From AP-15 sp963796155 (GTDB lineage: Bacteria > Pseudomonadota > Alphaproteobacteria > ATCC43930 > CGMCC-115725), in contig CAWCKT010000013.1 in NCBI GenBank assembly GCA_963796155.1, forward strand, positions 85,579 through 149,578: a stretch of DNA of 64,000 nt. The letters run 5' to 3'. A program made the position numbers and the translations under genes. Within the stretch, counting starts at the first letter, position 1; each line of letters begins with the position of its first letter. Under the pieces are notes generated by a model. It saw nothing but the letters and a program-made list of their open reading frames with translations, was not told where the DNA came from and did no database searches. Positions 17,099 to 26,358 of this stretch are shown here, piece after piece.

Positions 17099-18274
17099 AT
17101 GTCGGGGCCCCTTGAAGGCGTTCGCGTCGTCGATTTGACGACGGCGGTATTGGGGCCGGTTGCGACGCAGATCCTCGGCGATATGGGGGCGGACGTGGTC
17201 AAGATCGAGCCGCCGGGCGGTGATCCGATCCGCACGCTCGGGCCCGCGCGTCATCCCGGGATGGGTGCCTATTTTCTCAACATCAACCGCAACAAGCAGA
17301 GCGTCGTGCTCGACCTGAAACACCCGCCGGCGCGCGGAGCGCTGTTGCGGCTGGTCGAGACGGCCGACGTCTTTGTCCACAACATGCGGCTCGGGGCGGC
17401 CGAACGCCTCGGCCTCGATTATCCCGCCGTTGCGGGCCGCAACCCACGCATCGTCTATGCCGCGGCGACCGGATTTCACAAGGATGGCGCTTACCGCGAC
17501 CGTCCGTCTTTCGACGACGTGATCCAGGGCGAGAGCGGTCTCGCGGCACTCAATGGCGGGGTCGGCGGCGAGCCGCGCTACGTGCCGATGGCGGTCTGCG
17601 ACAAGGTGTGCGGCTATGTCCTCGCCTCGGCGGTCGGCATGGCGCTGTTCCATCGCGAGCGCACCGGGGAGGGCCAGGAGGTCCATGTGCCGATGCTCGA
17701 GACGATGGTCGCCTTCAACCTCGTCGACCATCTCTGGCACGGCGTCCTGGCCGAGCCGGAGAAGGGGCTCGGTTATCCGCGCATGCTGACGCCGCACCGC
17801 CGGCCGTTTCCGACCAAGGACGGTCACATCTGCATCCTGGCAACGACCGACGCGCAGTCGCGCCACCTGTTCGAGGCGATCGATTGCCCCGAACTGGCGA
17901 ACGACGAGCGGTTCTCGACATTGGCGCGGCGCACCGACAACATCGGCGAACTCTACGAAATCGTCATCGAGCGGATGCGCTGGCGCACCACCGCCGAATG
18001 GCGCGAGCGGCTCGACGCTTTCGATGTCCCCAACGGCGTGGTCACCGATCTCGCAGGCCTGCTCGCCGACCCCTATCTCGACGAAACAGGGTTCTTCAAG
18101 CGGGTCGATCATCCGACCGAGGGCAAGATGCTTACGACCGCAGTGCCAGTGATGTTTTCCGGCTCCCCCGGCGACAGTTTCCGCCTGGCGCCGCCGCGTC
18201 TCGGCGAACACACGCGGAGCGTGCTCGGCGAACTCGGCTATTCCGACGCCGAGATCGACGGGATCGCGGGTTAG
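17099..18274 (+). CDS. CaiB/BaiF family CoA transferase
   Basis: Class III CoA transferase of 391 residues. The N-terminus SGPLEGVRVVDLTTAVLGP and the following GDMGADVVKIEPPGGD are the family signature; NINRNKQSVVLDLK binds CoA, and the catalytic Asp is Asp139 in RPSFDDVIQG. Such enzymes move CoA between carboxylic acids, often as the activating step of catabolism. The start at 17099 has GGAG about eight bases upstream. It sits before the thiolase/DUF35 block, so a role in the same CoA pathway is possible but not shown. Confidence 0.92.
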   Translation: MSGPLEGVRVVDLTTAVLGPVATQILGDMGADVVKIEPPGGDPIRTLGPARHPGMGAYFLNINRNKQSVVLDLKHPPARGALLRLVETADVFVHNMRLGAAERLGLDYPAVAGRNPRIVYAAATGFHKDGAYRDRPSFDDVIQGESGLAALNGGVGGEPRYVPMAVCDKVCGYVLASAVGMALFHRERTGEGQEVHVPMLETMVAFNLVDHLWHGVLAEPEKGLGYPRMLTPHRRPFPTKDGHICILATTDAQSRHLFEAIDCPELANDERFSTLARRTDNIGELYEIVIERMRWRTTAEWRERLDAFDVPNGVVTDLAGLLADPYLDETGFFKRVDHPTEGKMLTTAVPVMFSGSPGDSFRLAPPRLGEHTRSVLGELGYSDAEIDGIAG

Positions 18275-18325
18275 CCGGACTTACTCAATCCTTATTCGGC
18301 AGCACCGGCGACGGCGGTGAGACTT

Positions 18326-18481
18326 CTACATGGGGTCGGCGGATACCACGTCCTGCAGCGCTTGAACGTAGACCTGCCTGTCCCAAACCAACTCCGCCGC
18401 GAGGGCGGTGACGAGCCCGGTCGTCGCAATAAAGGTAATGAACCAAGCGGTGGCGAGCGCAGATAGACACTGATCAATCAT
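18326..18481 (-). CDS. Hypothetical 51-residue membrane peptide
   Basis: A short frame on the minus strand, starting MIDQCLSALATAWFITFIATTG, with one hydrophobic helix (about residues 8-30) followed by a polar tail ending ADPM. CGGAG lies about eight bases before the ATG, which supports translation. Its size and layout (one helix, short cytoplasmic tail) resemble another small protein at 30822-31004, but the sequences are not similar. No function can be proposed. Confidence 0.5.
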   Translation of the reverse strand: MIDQCLSALATAWFITFIATTGLVTALAAELVWDRQVYVQALQDVVSADPM

Positions 18482-18621
18482 TGTGAACTCCGACGTCTGC
18501 AAAACCGCGAGGGTAATGCTTGCCGATCGACAGGCGGCCGACTTGTGACCCAGCTCACACAGCGAAGAATTTCATTCGATCTCGCTGGCCGCGACGGCCT
18601 GCTATATTATCAGAATGATGA

Positions 18622-18650
18622 TTGACAAATTCGCATAAATAGGATAATAT
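18622..18650 (+). promoter_or_regulatory. Consensus sigma-70 promoter upstream of the thiolase-like gene
   Basis: TTGACA (18622-18627), a 17-base spacer and TAATAT (18645-18650), close to consensus and embedded in AT-rich DNA. It leaves a leader of about 190 bases before the ATG at 18847; that leader contains the 26-bp repeat at 18685-18710. Confidence 0.75.
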
Positions 18651-18684
18651 GATCAAGTCCGTCGTGCACGCTGCGGACCGGAGA

Positions 18685-18710
18685 CCTGTTTCCCTCCTGC
18701 AGAAGCAGGC
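18685..18710 (+). repeat. 26-bp hairpin repeat, copy 1
   Basis: A CCTG...GCAGGC hairpin unit that matches 31428-31453 at 23 of 26 positions. It lies in the untranslated leader of the thiolase-like gene. Confidence 0.6.
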
Positions 18711-18846
18711 GGAAGAGGGTGGCGGAACGGTGGCGTTGCCATGTTGTCGGCGGCATGGCGGCAATCTGCGATTGACCCCGCGCGTCGAACGGTATCCCAT
18801 CCTGCTGCGACCGTATGCCCGGCCCCGAGGGGAGGACCCAATCGCT

Positions 18847-20016
18847 ATGAGCATCAAAGGCAAGGCCTATGTCGTCGGGATCTACGAGCACCCGACGCGA
18901 AAGGCCGACGACAAGTCGCTCGCCCAGCTCCATGCCGAGTCGGCCAAGGGCGCGCTCGAGGATGCCGGTCTGACGAGGGCCGATGTCGACGGCTATTTCT
19001 GCGCCGGCGACGCGCCCGGCCTCGGCCCCTTGTCGATGACCGATTATCTCGGCCTCAAGCTGCGCCATATGGATTCAACCGACAGCGGCGGCTCGTCCTA
19101 TATCATCCATGTCGGCCACGCCGCCGAGGCCATTGCCGCGGGCAAATGCAGTGTCGCACTGATCACCTTGGCGGGCCGGCCGCGCAGCGAAGGGCAGGCG
19201 ACCGGAACGGCGCAGCGCTCGGCCGGCGGCAACGCCCCCGACGTGCAGTTCGAAAACCCCTACGGCCCGGCCACCGCGAACATGTACGCGATGTGCGCGA
19301 TGCGCCACATGTACCAGTACGGAACGACGAGCGAGCAGCTGGCCTGGATCAAGGTCGCTGCCTCGCATCACGCCCAGCACAATCCTCATGCGATGCTGCG
19401 CAACGTCGTCACCGTCGAGGATGTGGTGAACTCGCCGATGATCGCCGATCCGCTGCACCGGCTCGACTGCTGCGTGATCAGCGACGGCGGTGGCGCCATC
19501 ATCGTCGCCAGCCCGGAGGTGGCGAGGAGCCTGAAACGGCCCAAGGTCAAGATCATCGGCGCCGGCGAAGCCCCCAAGCACCAGATGGCCGGACATGTCG
19601 ACCTGACCTATTCGGGTGCGGTGTGGTCGGGGCCGGCGGCCTTTGCCGAGGCCGGGGTCAAGCCCGCCGACATCAAATACGCCTCGATCTACGACAGCTT
19701 TACGATCACCGTGCTGATGCAGATCGAGGATCTCGGCTTCTGCGAGAAGGGTCAGGGCGGCCGGTTCGTCGCCGACGGCAATCTGATCTCCGGCACCGGC
19801 AAATTGCCGTTCAATACCGATGGCGGGGGCTTGTGCAATAATCATCCGGCCAACCGCGGCGGTCTGACCAAGGTGGTCGAAACCGTGCGCCAGCTGCGCG
19901 GCGAGGCGCATCCCGCCGTGCAAGTCAAGAATTGCGATCTGGCGATCGCCCATGGCACCGGCGGCTCGCTCGGCACAAGACACGGTGCTGCAACCGTGAT
20001 CATGGAAAGGGAGTGA
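18847..20016 (+). CDS. Thiolase-like protein lacking the catalytic Cys (possible retro-aldolase)
   Basis: A 389-residue protein of the SCP2-thiolase fold, starting KGKAYVVGIYEHPTRKA with the usual AGDAPG region and ending with the GG-rich thiolase C-terminus. At the nucleophile position, where thiolases have Cys, the sequence reads STDSGGSSYIIHVGHAAEAIAAG, with no Cys. The second active-site Cys near the C-terminus is also replaced (HGTGGSLGTR), while the His of NNHPANRGG is kept. This pattern fits Ltp2-like proteins that work with a DUF35 protein as a retro-aldolase rather than a thiolase. The DUF35 gene follows six bases later. The start has GGGGAGGA upstream. Confidence 0.87.
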   Translation: MSIKGKAYVVGIYEHPTRKADDKSLAQLHAESAKGALEDAGLTRADVDGYFCAGDAPGLGPLSMTDYLGLKLRHMDSTDSGGSSYIIHVGHAAEAIAAGKCSVALITLAGRPRSEGQATGTAQRSAGGNAPDVQFENPYGPATANMYAMCAMRHMYQYGTTSEQLAWIKVAASHHAQHNPHAMLRNVVTVEDVVNSPMIADPLHRLDCCVISDGGGAIIVASPEVARSLKRPKVKIIGAGEAPKHQMAGHVDLTYSGAVWSGPAAFAEAGVKPADIKYASIYDSFTITVLMQIEDLGFCEKGQGGRFVADGNLISGTGKLPFNTDGGGLCNNHPANRGGLTKVVETVRQLRGEAHPAVQVKNCDLAIAHGTGGSLGTRHGAATVIMERE

Positions 20017-20022
20017 GTCGAG

Positions 20023-20415
20023 ATGCAGAGCCAGGACCGCAAGATCCAGGCCCCGCAGCCCAATCCCGAGACCAAAGCGTTCTGGGATGCGGCGGCGGCG
20101 GGCCGGCTGATGATCGGCAAGTGCACCGCTTGCGGACAGGTACATTACTATCCGCGCGCGATCTGCCCCTATTGCCTCAGCGACAAGACCGAATTGCAGC
20201 AGGCCTCGGGCAACGGGACGGTCTACACCTACAGCGTCATGCGCCGGGCGCCGATCCCCTACGCGATCGCCTATGTGACATTGCAGGAGGGCGTCTCGAT
20301 GATGACCAACATCGTCGATTGCGATCTCGACAAGATCAAGATCGGGCAGGCCGTCCGCCTCGTCTTCAAGCCGAGCGAAAGCGGACAGCCGGTGCCAATG
20401 TTCACGCCAGTCTGA
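20023..20415 (+). CDS. Zn-ribbon/OB-fold DUF35 protein, partner of the thiolase-like protein
   Basis: A 130-residue protein with a rubredoxin-like zinc ribbon (Cys34, Cys37, Cys48, Cys51 in CTAC...CPYC) followed by an OB fold (GNGTVYTYSVMRRAP...IAYVTL). DUF35 proteins bind acyl-CoA and pair with SCP2-type thiolases or HMG-CoA-type enzymes. The six-base spacing to the thiolase-like gene indicates co-translation and a shared complex. Confidence 0.92.
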   Translation: MQSQDRKIQAPQPNPETKAFWDAAAAGRLMIGKCTACGQVHYYPRAICPYCLSDKTELQQASGNGTVYTYSVMRRAPIPYAIAYVTLQEGVSMMTNIVDCDLDKIKIGQAVRLVFKPSESGQPVPMFTPV

Positions 20416-20437
20416 CCGCGTTCAAGGAGAACAATAA

Positions 20438-21226
20438 ATGGATACGATTGAAGCGACACCCGTCCAGCGGCAGAGCCGTATCAATCCGGAAGAATGGGTG
20501 GTACGGGTCGACCTCGCCGCCTGCTATCGACTGCTCGCCCATTTCGGGTGGGATGACCTGATCCTGACCCACAATTCGGCGCGCGTGCCGGGCGAGCCGG
20601 ACCATTTTCTGATCAATCCAATGGGCTTGATGTTCAATGAGGTCACCGCATCGAACCTCTTAAAGATGGATCTCGAGGGCAACCTCGTCGAACCCTCGGA
20701 GTACGAGGCCAACCGCGCCGGATACGTGATCCATAGCGCGATTTACCTGGGTCGGCCCGACGTCGAGTGCGTCATCCACACCCATACCGAGGCCGACATC
20801 GCGGTCGGTGCGCTGGAGGAGGGCTTGTTGCCGCTCAGCCAGTGGGCGATGCGGTTCTACAACCGGCTCGGATATCACGATTACGAAGGCGTTTCGCTCG
20901 ACCTCGACGAACGTGAGCGGCTGCAGCAGAGCATTGGCAACCATCCGGTCTTGGTATTGCGCAATCACGGTCTCTTGGCGACCGGCCGCAATGTCGCCGA
21001 GGCATTCTCGTTTACCTACCACTTCGAGCGTTCGGCGGAGGCACAGTTGAAGATCATGGCGGCGGTCGCCGCAGGGGCGAAGATGGTGGTGCCGTCGCCC
21101 GACACCTGTGAACGCCAGGCGGCCCAGTTCGCCAACGCGGTCAACACGCCACGCCTCGGCGGTCAGCGCGAATGGCCGGCATTGCTGCGCCTCGCCGATA
21201 AGCTCGATCCGAGCTACCGTAGCTGA
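20438..21226 (+). CDS. Class II aldolase/adducin family protein
   Basis: A 262-residue protein of the fuculose-phosphate aldolase/adducin family. The zinc ligands appear as HTHTEAD (His114, His116) and the later RNHGLLATG (about His173); an acidic residue in the SEYEANRAGYVIH region may serve as general acid. Such proteins cleave or decarboxylate small hydroxyacids, but many members act on unknown substrates. It is 22 bases after the DUF35 gene with a good AAGGAG site, so it is likely the third gene of that operon. Confidence 0.88.
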   Translation: MDTIEATPVQRQSRINPEEWVVRVDLAACYRLLAHFGWDDLILTHNSARVPGEPDHFLINPMGLMFNEVTASNLLKMDLEGNLVEPSEYEANRAGYVIHSAIYLGRPDVECVIHTHTEADIAVGALEEGLLPLSQWAMRFYNRLGYHDYEGVSLDLDERERLQQSIGNHPVLVLRNHGLLATGRNVAEAFSFTYHFERSAEAQLKIMAAVAAGAKMVVPSPDTCERQAAQFANAVNTPRLGGQREWPALLRLADKLDPSYRS

Positions 21227-21242
21227 GGCGATCGTCTCCCGT

Positions 21243-23219
21243 ATGGCCGAGCCGCGGATCGCCCCCTTTGGGTCGTGGGCATCGCCGATCACTTCGGATC
21301 TGATCGTCGCCTCCTCGATCGGTCTAGGCGATATCCTGGTCGACGGCAGCGACGTTTATTGGATCGAAAGTCGCCCGCAGGAGCAGGGGAGATCGGTCCT
21401 CGTTCGCTGCTCGCAGGCAGGCGATCCGACCGACGTGACGCCACCGATGCCAACAAACGGCCAGAGCGCATTTAATGTCCGAACCCGAGTCCATGAATAT
21501 GGCGGCGGCGCGTATCTGGTCGGCAACGGCATCGTCTATTTTTCGAACGACGCCGACCAGCGCCTCTATCGGCAGGAGCCTGGAGCATCCCCTGTCGCGA
21601 TCACCGAAGCCCCTCTCAAGCCGAGAGGCGTGCGCTATGCGGACGGCGTCATGGACAGGGCGCGCGGCCGCATGATCTGGGTCCGCGAAGACCACCAAAC
21701 CGGCTCCGAGCAGCCGGTCAATACACTCGTCGACATCCCGCTCGACGGATTACGGCCACAACGCACCTTGGTCGCTGGCAGCGACTTCTATGCCGCTCCG
21801 CGCCTCAGTCCGGATAATACGCGGCTCGCTTGGCTCGAATGGCGTCACCCCAACATGCCGTGGGACGGCACCGAGTTGTGGGTCGGCCGCTGTGTCGCGG
21901 ATGGAGCGATTGCCGAGAAGAAAAAGGTGGCCGGCGGCGACGCCGAGTCGATCTGCCAGCCGGAGTGGTCACCCGACGGCGTTCTCTATTTCGTCTCCGA
22001 CCGCAGCGGGTGGTGGAACCTCTACCGCATAGCGAGCGATCCGCTGAGTGCGAGCGGCGAGATCGAGCCGGTCTACCCGCTATCGGCGGAGTTCGGTTCG
22101 GCGCAATGGGGCTTTCGCCCGTCGCGCTACGCCTTCGCATCCGCGCAGCGGCTGATCTGCAGCTATTCGCGCGACGGCTCGGCGTCGCTGGCGGCCGTCG
22201 ACTTGAGCACGCTGGCAGTGACGCCCATCGCCACCGAGTTCACTGAGATCGGCTCGCTCCATGCCGATGCCGACCGTGTTTATTTCGTCGGTGCTTCGCC
22301 GACGCATTTCCCGGCGATCGTCAAATTGGCGCCGAGCTCAGGTGGCGTGTCCATCCTCAAACTTTCCAACGCGGAAGATGTCCGGGCTTTCGAAGGCTAC
22401 CTCTCGACACCGCAATCGATCGAGTTCCCTACCGAGAATGGATTGACGGCCTTCGGCCTCTTCTACCCCCCTGTCAATCGCGATTTCACCGCCCAGACGG
22501 GCGAGCTGCCGCCGTTGATCGTGCGCAGTCACGGCGGGCCGACAAGCGCGTTTTCGTCCGCGCTCGATTGGAGCGTCCAATACTGGACGAGCCGCGGCTT
22601 TGCCGTTCTCAATGTCAATTATGGCGGGAGCACCGGCTACGGGCGCGCGTACCGCGAACGGCTGCGCGGCCAATGGGGCATCGTTGATGTCGACGACTGT
22701 GTCAACGGCGCCAAACACCTCGCCGCCACCGGGAAGGTTGACGGCGAGCGCATGGCGATCCGCGGCGGCAGCGCCGGGGGTTACACGACCTTGTGCGCCT
22801 TGACGTTCCGCAATGTTTTCAAGACCGGCGCCAGTTACTACGGCGTCAGCGACCTCGAGGCTCTGGCGAAGGATACGCACAAATTCGAGTCGCGTTATCT
22901 CGATGGTCTGATCGGTCCCTATCCGGCGCGGCGCGACTTGTACCTCGAACGGTCGCCTGTTCATTTCCCCGATCGCCTGACGGTCCCGATCGCTTTCTTC
23001 CAAGGTGCCGAGGATCCTATCGTCCCGCCCAACCAGGCCGAAGCCATGGTCGAGGCTCTGAAGGCAAAGGGGGTGCCGTTTCAGTATCTGTTGTTCGATG
23101 GCGAGCAGCACGGCTTTCGCCGTGCGCAGACCATCAAGCGCACGCTCGACGCCGAATTGTATTTCTATTCGATTTTTCTAACCGGCGCCGCACTAGCCTT
23201 CGCAATCGAGCGCAGCTGA
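21243..23219 (+). CDS. S9 family prolyl oligopeptidase-type peptidase
   Basis: A 658-residue cytoplasmic serine peptidase (or acylaminoacyl peptidase-like). An N-terminal beta-propeller (repeated SPDG/YF phrases) is followed by the alpha/beta hydrolase domain, with Ser510 in GGSAGGYT, Asp in GAEDPIVPP and His in DGEQHGF. HGGPTSAF before the catalytic domain marks the oxyanion region. The ATG at 21243 is 16 bases after the aldolase stop; an upstream in-frame start would overlap that gene. Confidence 0.93.
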   Translation: MAEPRIAPFGSWASPITSDLIVASSIGLGDILVDGSDVYWIESRPQEQGRSVLVRCSQAGDPTDVTPPMPTNGQSAFNVRTRVHEYGGGAYLVGNGIVYFSNDADQRLYRQEPGASPVAITEAPLKPRGVRYADGVMDRARGRMIWVREDHQTGSEQPVNTLVDIPLDGLRPQRTLVAGSDFYAAPRLSPDNTRLAWLEWRHPNMPWDGTELWVGRCVADGAIAEKKKVAGGDAESICQPEWSPDGVLYFVSDRSGWWNLYRIASDPLSASGEIEPVYPLSAEFGSAQWGFRPSRYAFASAQRLICSYSRDGSASLAAVDLSTLAVTPIATEFTEIGSLHADADRVYFVGASPTHFPAIVKLAPSSGGVSILKLSNAEDVRAFEGYLSTPQSIEFPTENGLTAFGLFYPPVNRDFTAQTGELPPLIVRSHGGPTSAFSSALDWSVQYWTSRGFAVLNVNYGGSTGYGRAYRERLRGQWGIVDVDDCVNGAKHLAATGKVDGERMAIRGGSAGGYTTLCALTFRNVFKTGASYYGVSDLEALAKDTHKFESRYLDGLIGPYPARRDLYLERSPVHFPDRLTVPIAFFQGAEDPIVPPNQAEAMVEALKAKGVPFQYLLFDGEQHGFRRAQTIKRTLDAELYFYSIFLTGAALAFAIERS

Positions 23220-23328
23220 GGGCTCACCCGAGCCAGCGCTTGCGCCAGCGATCGTGTTTGACGTCGCGATAGCTCTTTCGCCCGCTCGACCAGTTGCGGG
23301 CCAGGCCAAGCGAGGGCTCCTCCGTCAT

Positions 23329-24426
23329 TTATGCTCCCGCATGCCGCAACAGCACGGGCTGGCGCCGGCGGCCCCAGGTGCCGGGTCTGGGTTCGAACAC
23401 GCCGGCAAGCTGGGTTCCGCACTCGCCGCATCGCCCGTCTTCGGCGAGATGCCATTGGGTGAGCTCGAACCAGTCGCGGCCGATCAAGAGCGCGCCGCAG
23501 CCGTGACACCAGGTACTGCCGCCCGCCGGGTCGTGGACATTGCCGGTGTAGACATGCTGCACGTCATTGGCGCGGGCGATAGCGCGGGCGCGCGCCAAGG
23601 TCGCGGCCGGCGTCGCCGGCTTGTCGCGCATTTTCCAGTCGGGGTGAAACGCGGTGAAATGCAATGGCACGTCGGGACCCAGCGCATTCCTCACCCAGCG
23701 ACTGAGTGCATCGATCTCGCCGTCGGAATCGTTCTCGCCGGGGATCAGGAGGGTGGTGATCTCGAACCAGACGCTGGTTTCGTGCTTGAGGTAGACGAGG
23801 GTGTCGAGCACCCCGTCGAGATGGCTGCCGCAGACCTGCCGGTAGAAGTCTTGGGTGAACGCCTTCAGGTCGACATTCGCCGCGTCCATGTGGGCGAAGA
23901 ATTCCCGGCGCGCTTCCGGCGCGACGTAACCCGCAGTAACCGCGACCGCGGCGAGGCCGGCCGCACGGCACGCCTTGGCGGTGTCAACCGCGTATTCCAG
24001 AAAGATCACCGGGTCGTTATAGGTGAACGCCACCGAGCGGCAGCCGAGCCGCACCGCCGCCGCGGCGATCGCCTCCGGCGCGGCGCGATCATTCAGCCGA
24101 TCGATTTCGCGCGCCTTCGAGATGTCCCAGTTCTGGCAGAATTTGCAGGTGAGATTGCACCCCGCGGTGCCGAACGACAGGACCGGAGTGCCGGGGAGGA
24201 AGTGGTTGAGCGGCTTCTTCTCGATCGGATCGACACAAAAGCCGGAGGAGCGGCCGTAAGTGGTAAGCACCATTGCATCGGCGGCGCGGGCGCGGACGAA
24301 GCACAACCCGCGCTGGCCTTCGTGCAATTTGCAAAAGCGCGGGCAGACGTCGCACTGGATGCGGCCGTCGGCCAGCCGGTGCCAGTACCGCGCCGGAAAA
24401 TGCGAACCTGCGAGCTCCTGTTCCAT
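23329..24426 (-). CDS. amrS: AmmeMemoRadiSam system radical SAM enzyme
   Basis: A 365-residue radical SAM protein with the iron-sulfur motif CNLTCKFC (Cys90, Cys94, Cys97), an N-terminal Cys cluster (CDVCPRFC at 25-32 and GLCF) and a C-terminal zinc-ribbon-like tail (CHGCG...CGECG). This arrangement defines the AmmeMemoRadiSam enzyme, whose product is unknown. The two partner families, Memo and AMMECR1, are fused in the divergent gene 90 bases away, completing the known three-component set. Confidence 0.94.
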   Translation of the reverse strand: MEQELAGSHFPARYWHRLADGRIQCDVCPRFCKLHEGQRGLCFVRARAADAMVLTTYGRSSGFCVDPIEKKPLNHFLPGTPVLSFGTAGCNLTCKFCQNWDISKAREIDRLNDRAAPEAIAAAAVRLGCRSVAFTYNDPVIFLEYAVDTAKACRAAGLAAVAVTAGYVAPEARREFFAHMDAANVDLKAFTQDFYRQVCGSHLDGVLDTLVYLKHETSVWFEITTLLIPGENDSDGEIDALSRWVRNALGPDVPLHFTAFHPDWKMRDKPATPAATLARARAIARANDVQHVYTGNVHDPAGGSTWCHGCGALLIGRDWFELTQWHLAEDGRCGECGTQLAGVFEPRPGTWGRRRQPVLLRHAGA

Positions 24427-24517
24427 GAACCGAAAGGCTGCTACGACGCCGGATTTGCAAGGTCACAAAGCCAGCTTTGTTTATAATGTAGGCAGATTCT
24501 TGTCGGAGGCCCACCCC

Positions 24518-25990
24518 TTGCTCGCCATTCGCCCTGCCGCGGTCGCCGGATCGTTTTATCCGTCCGCCACCGTCGAGCTCGAACGACAGATCACCGACTT
24601 CCTCGGCGGTGCCGGAACTGACGCGACCGCGCCCGTGCCCAAGTCGCTGATTGCGCCGCATGCCGGTTACATCTACTCCGGGCCGATCGCCGCTGCCGCC
24701 TATGCCCGGCTCGCTCCGGCCCGTGGGCTCATTACTCGCGTGGTGGTGCTCGGCCCATCGCACTTTGTCGGCTTCCGCGGCCTGGCGGTGAGCTCGGCCG
24801 AGGCCTGGCAGACGCCGTTGGGCGCGGTGGCGATCGACCGGCCTGTCGTCCAGCGTCTCATAGAAGCAAAGCTGGTCGGCGTGCTCGATGCGGCGCATGC
24901 GCGAGAGCACTCGCTAGAGGTCCAGATACCCTTTCTGCAAAGAGCGCTGGGCGAGTTCACCTTGGTGCCGATCGTCGCCGGCGACGCCTCGCCGGAGGCG
25001 GTGGCGGCATTGCTCGACACGGTCTGGGGCGGGCCCGAGACGCTGATCGTCATATCGACCGACCTCTCGCACTACCTCGATTATCGCTCTTGCCAGGAGA
25101 CCGACCGCCGCACCGCCGACGCGATCGAGCGCCTCGATACGAGCGCTCTCGGGCCCCACAGCGCTTGCGGCCGGGTGCCGGTGCGGGGCCTTCTGTTCAC
25201 CGCAAGGCGGCGCGGCATGAGCATCGCCAGGCTCGACCTGCGCAACTCCGGCGACACCGCGGGACCGCGCGATCGGGTGGTCGGCTACGGAAGCTGGGCG
25301 CTGTTCGAGCCTGCGGGCGGGCAGCTTGTAGAGGATCTCGCGGGGGTCGAGGCAGCGCTGGCCGCGGTCGGCCAGACATTGATCGAGCTGGCCTGCGCCT
25401 CGATCGCCCACGGGCTGACCGCCGGCAATCCGAAGCCGGTCGCTGTTACCCCTGACTTGCCCACAATTTTGGCTGCCCCCGGGGCCGTCTTTGTGACCTT
25501 GCAGCGCAGCGGCCAGCTGCGCGGCTGCGTCGGCTCGCCGATTGCGCAACGGCCCTTGATCGCCGATGTCGCCGATAATGCGTTTAAGGCCGCCTTCCAG
25601 GACCCGCGCTTTCCGCCGCTGCGGCATGACGAGCTCGCCGACCTCGAACTGTCGCTCGCGGTGCTGACCGCACCGGCGCCGATGCGCTTTGATGACGAGA
25701 CCGATCTATTGGGACAACTTCGCCCTGGCCGCGACGGCCTGATCATCGAGGACGGCCCACGCCGGGCGCTTTTTCTTCCTGCGATGTGGCGGCAGTTACC
25801 CGACAGACGCCAATTCCTCGGCCAGCTGAAGCACAAGGCCGGGCTGCACGCCAATCACTGGTCGCCGGCCTTCAAGGCCGCCCGTTTTCAGACGATCGAG
25901 ATCAAGCAAGAGCCGCCGAATGCCCTACAGGTACTGGTGGCTCTCACGGCGAAGAGCCCTTCTCCTGCGCCGCGGGCGACGGACTTTTAG
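24518..25990 (+). CDS. Memo-AMMECR1 fusion (AmmeMemoRadiSam proteins B and A)
   Basis: A 490-residue fusion. Residues 1-270 are the Memo domain (IRPAAVAGSFYP, SLIAPHAGYIYSGP, EHSLEVQIPF; the His ligands of the metal site are present). Residues from about 300 are the AMMECR1 domain (GAVFVTLQRSGQLRGCVGS, FPPLRHDELADLELSLAVL). The start TTG at 24518 has GGAGG eight bases upstream; ATG starts farther upstream would read through the divergent promoter. A -10-like TATAAT lies at 24482-24487. The stop overlaps the convergent grxD stop by four bases. Confidence 0.92.
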   Translation: MLAIRPAAVAGSFYPSATVELERQITDFLGGAGTDATAPVPKSLIAPHAGYIYSGPIAAAAYARLAPARGLITRVVVLGPSHFVGFRGLAVSSAEAWQTPLGAVAIDRPVVQRLIEAKLVGVLDAAHAREHSLEVQIPFLQRALGEFTLVPIVAGDASPEAVAALLDTVWGGPETLIVISTDLSHYLDYRSCQETDRRTADAIERLDTSALGPHSACGRVPVRGLLFTARRRGMSIARLDLRNSGDTAGPRDRVVGYGSWALFEPAGGQLVEDLAGVEAALAAVGQTLIELACASIAHGLTAGNPKPVAVTPDLPTILAAPGAVFVTLQRSGQLRGCVGSPIAQRPLIADVADNAFKAAFQDPRFPPLRHDELADLELSLAVLTAPAPMRFDDETDLLGQLRPGRDGLIIEDGPRRALFLPAMWRQLPDRRQFLGQLKHKAGLHANHWSPAFKAARFQTIEIKQEPPNALQVLVALTAKSPSPAPRATDF

Positions 25991-26319
25991 GCGCGGACGG
26001 GAACACCCTTCTCTTCCAGGACCTGCTGCAGTTCGCCGGTCTCGTACATCTCGCGGATGATGTCGCAGCCGCCGATGAACTCGCCCTTGACGTAGAGCTG
26101 CGGGATCGTCGGCCAGTTCGAGAATTCCTTGATCCCCTGGCGGATCCCCGGATCGGCAAGAACGTCGACGCCTTTGAACTTGACGCCGAGGTGGCTCAGG
26201 ATCTGGACAACCGCCGCGGAAAAGCCGCATTGCGGGAAGACCGGCGAGCCCTTCATGTAGAGCACGACCGGGTTATCGGCGACGTCTTGGCGGATGCGCT
26301 CGTGAACCGTACTGTCCAT
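25987..26319 (-). CDS. grxD: Monothiol glutaredoxin, Grx4 family
   Basis: A 110-residue CGFS-type glutaredoxin that carries and transfers [2Fe-2S] clusters with BolA. The CGFS active site has Cys31; WPTIPQLYVKGEFIGGCDI is the glutathione-binding region. It follows bolA, as in most alphaproteobacteria, and is the last gene of the purQ-purL-bolA-grxD series. Confidence 0.96.
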   Translation of the reverse strand: MDSTVHERIRQDVADNPVVLYMKGSPVFPQCGFSAAVVQILSHLGVKFKGVDVLADPGIRQGIKEFSNWPTIPQLYVKGEFIGGCDIIREMYETGELQQVLEEKGVPVRA

Positions 26320-26358
26320 CCTCTTGATCCTCGATTGTAGCTGGTCTTTATCCTGACC

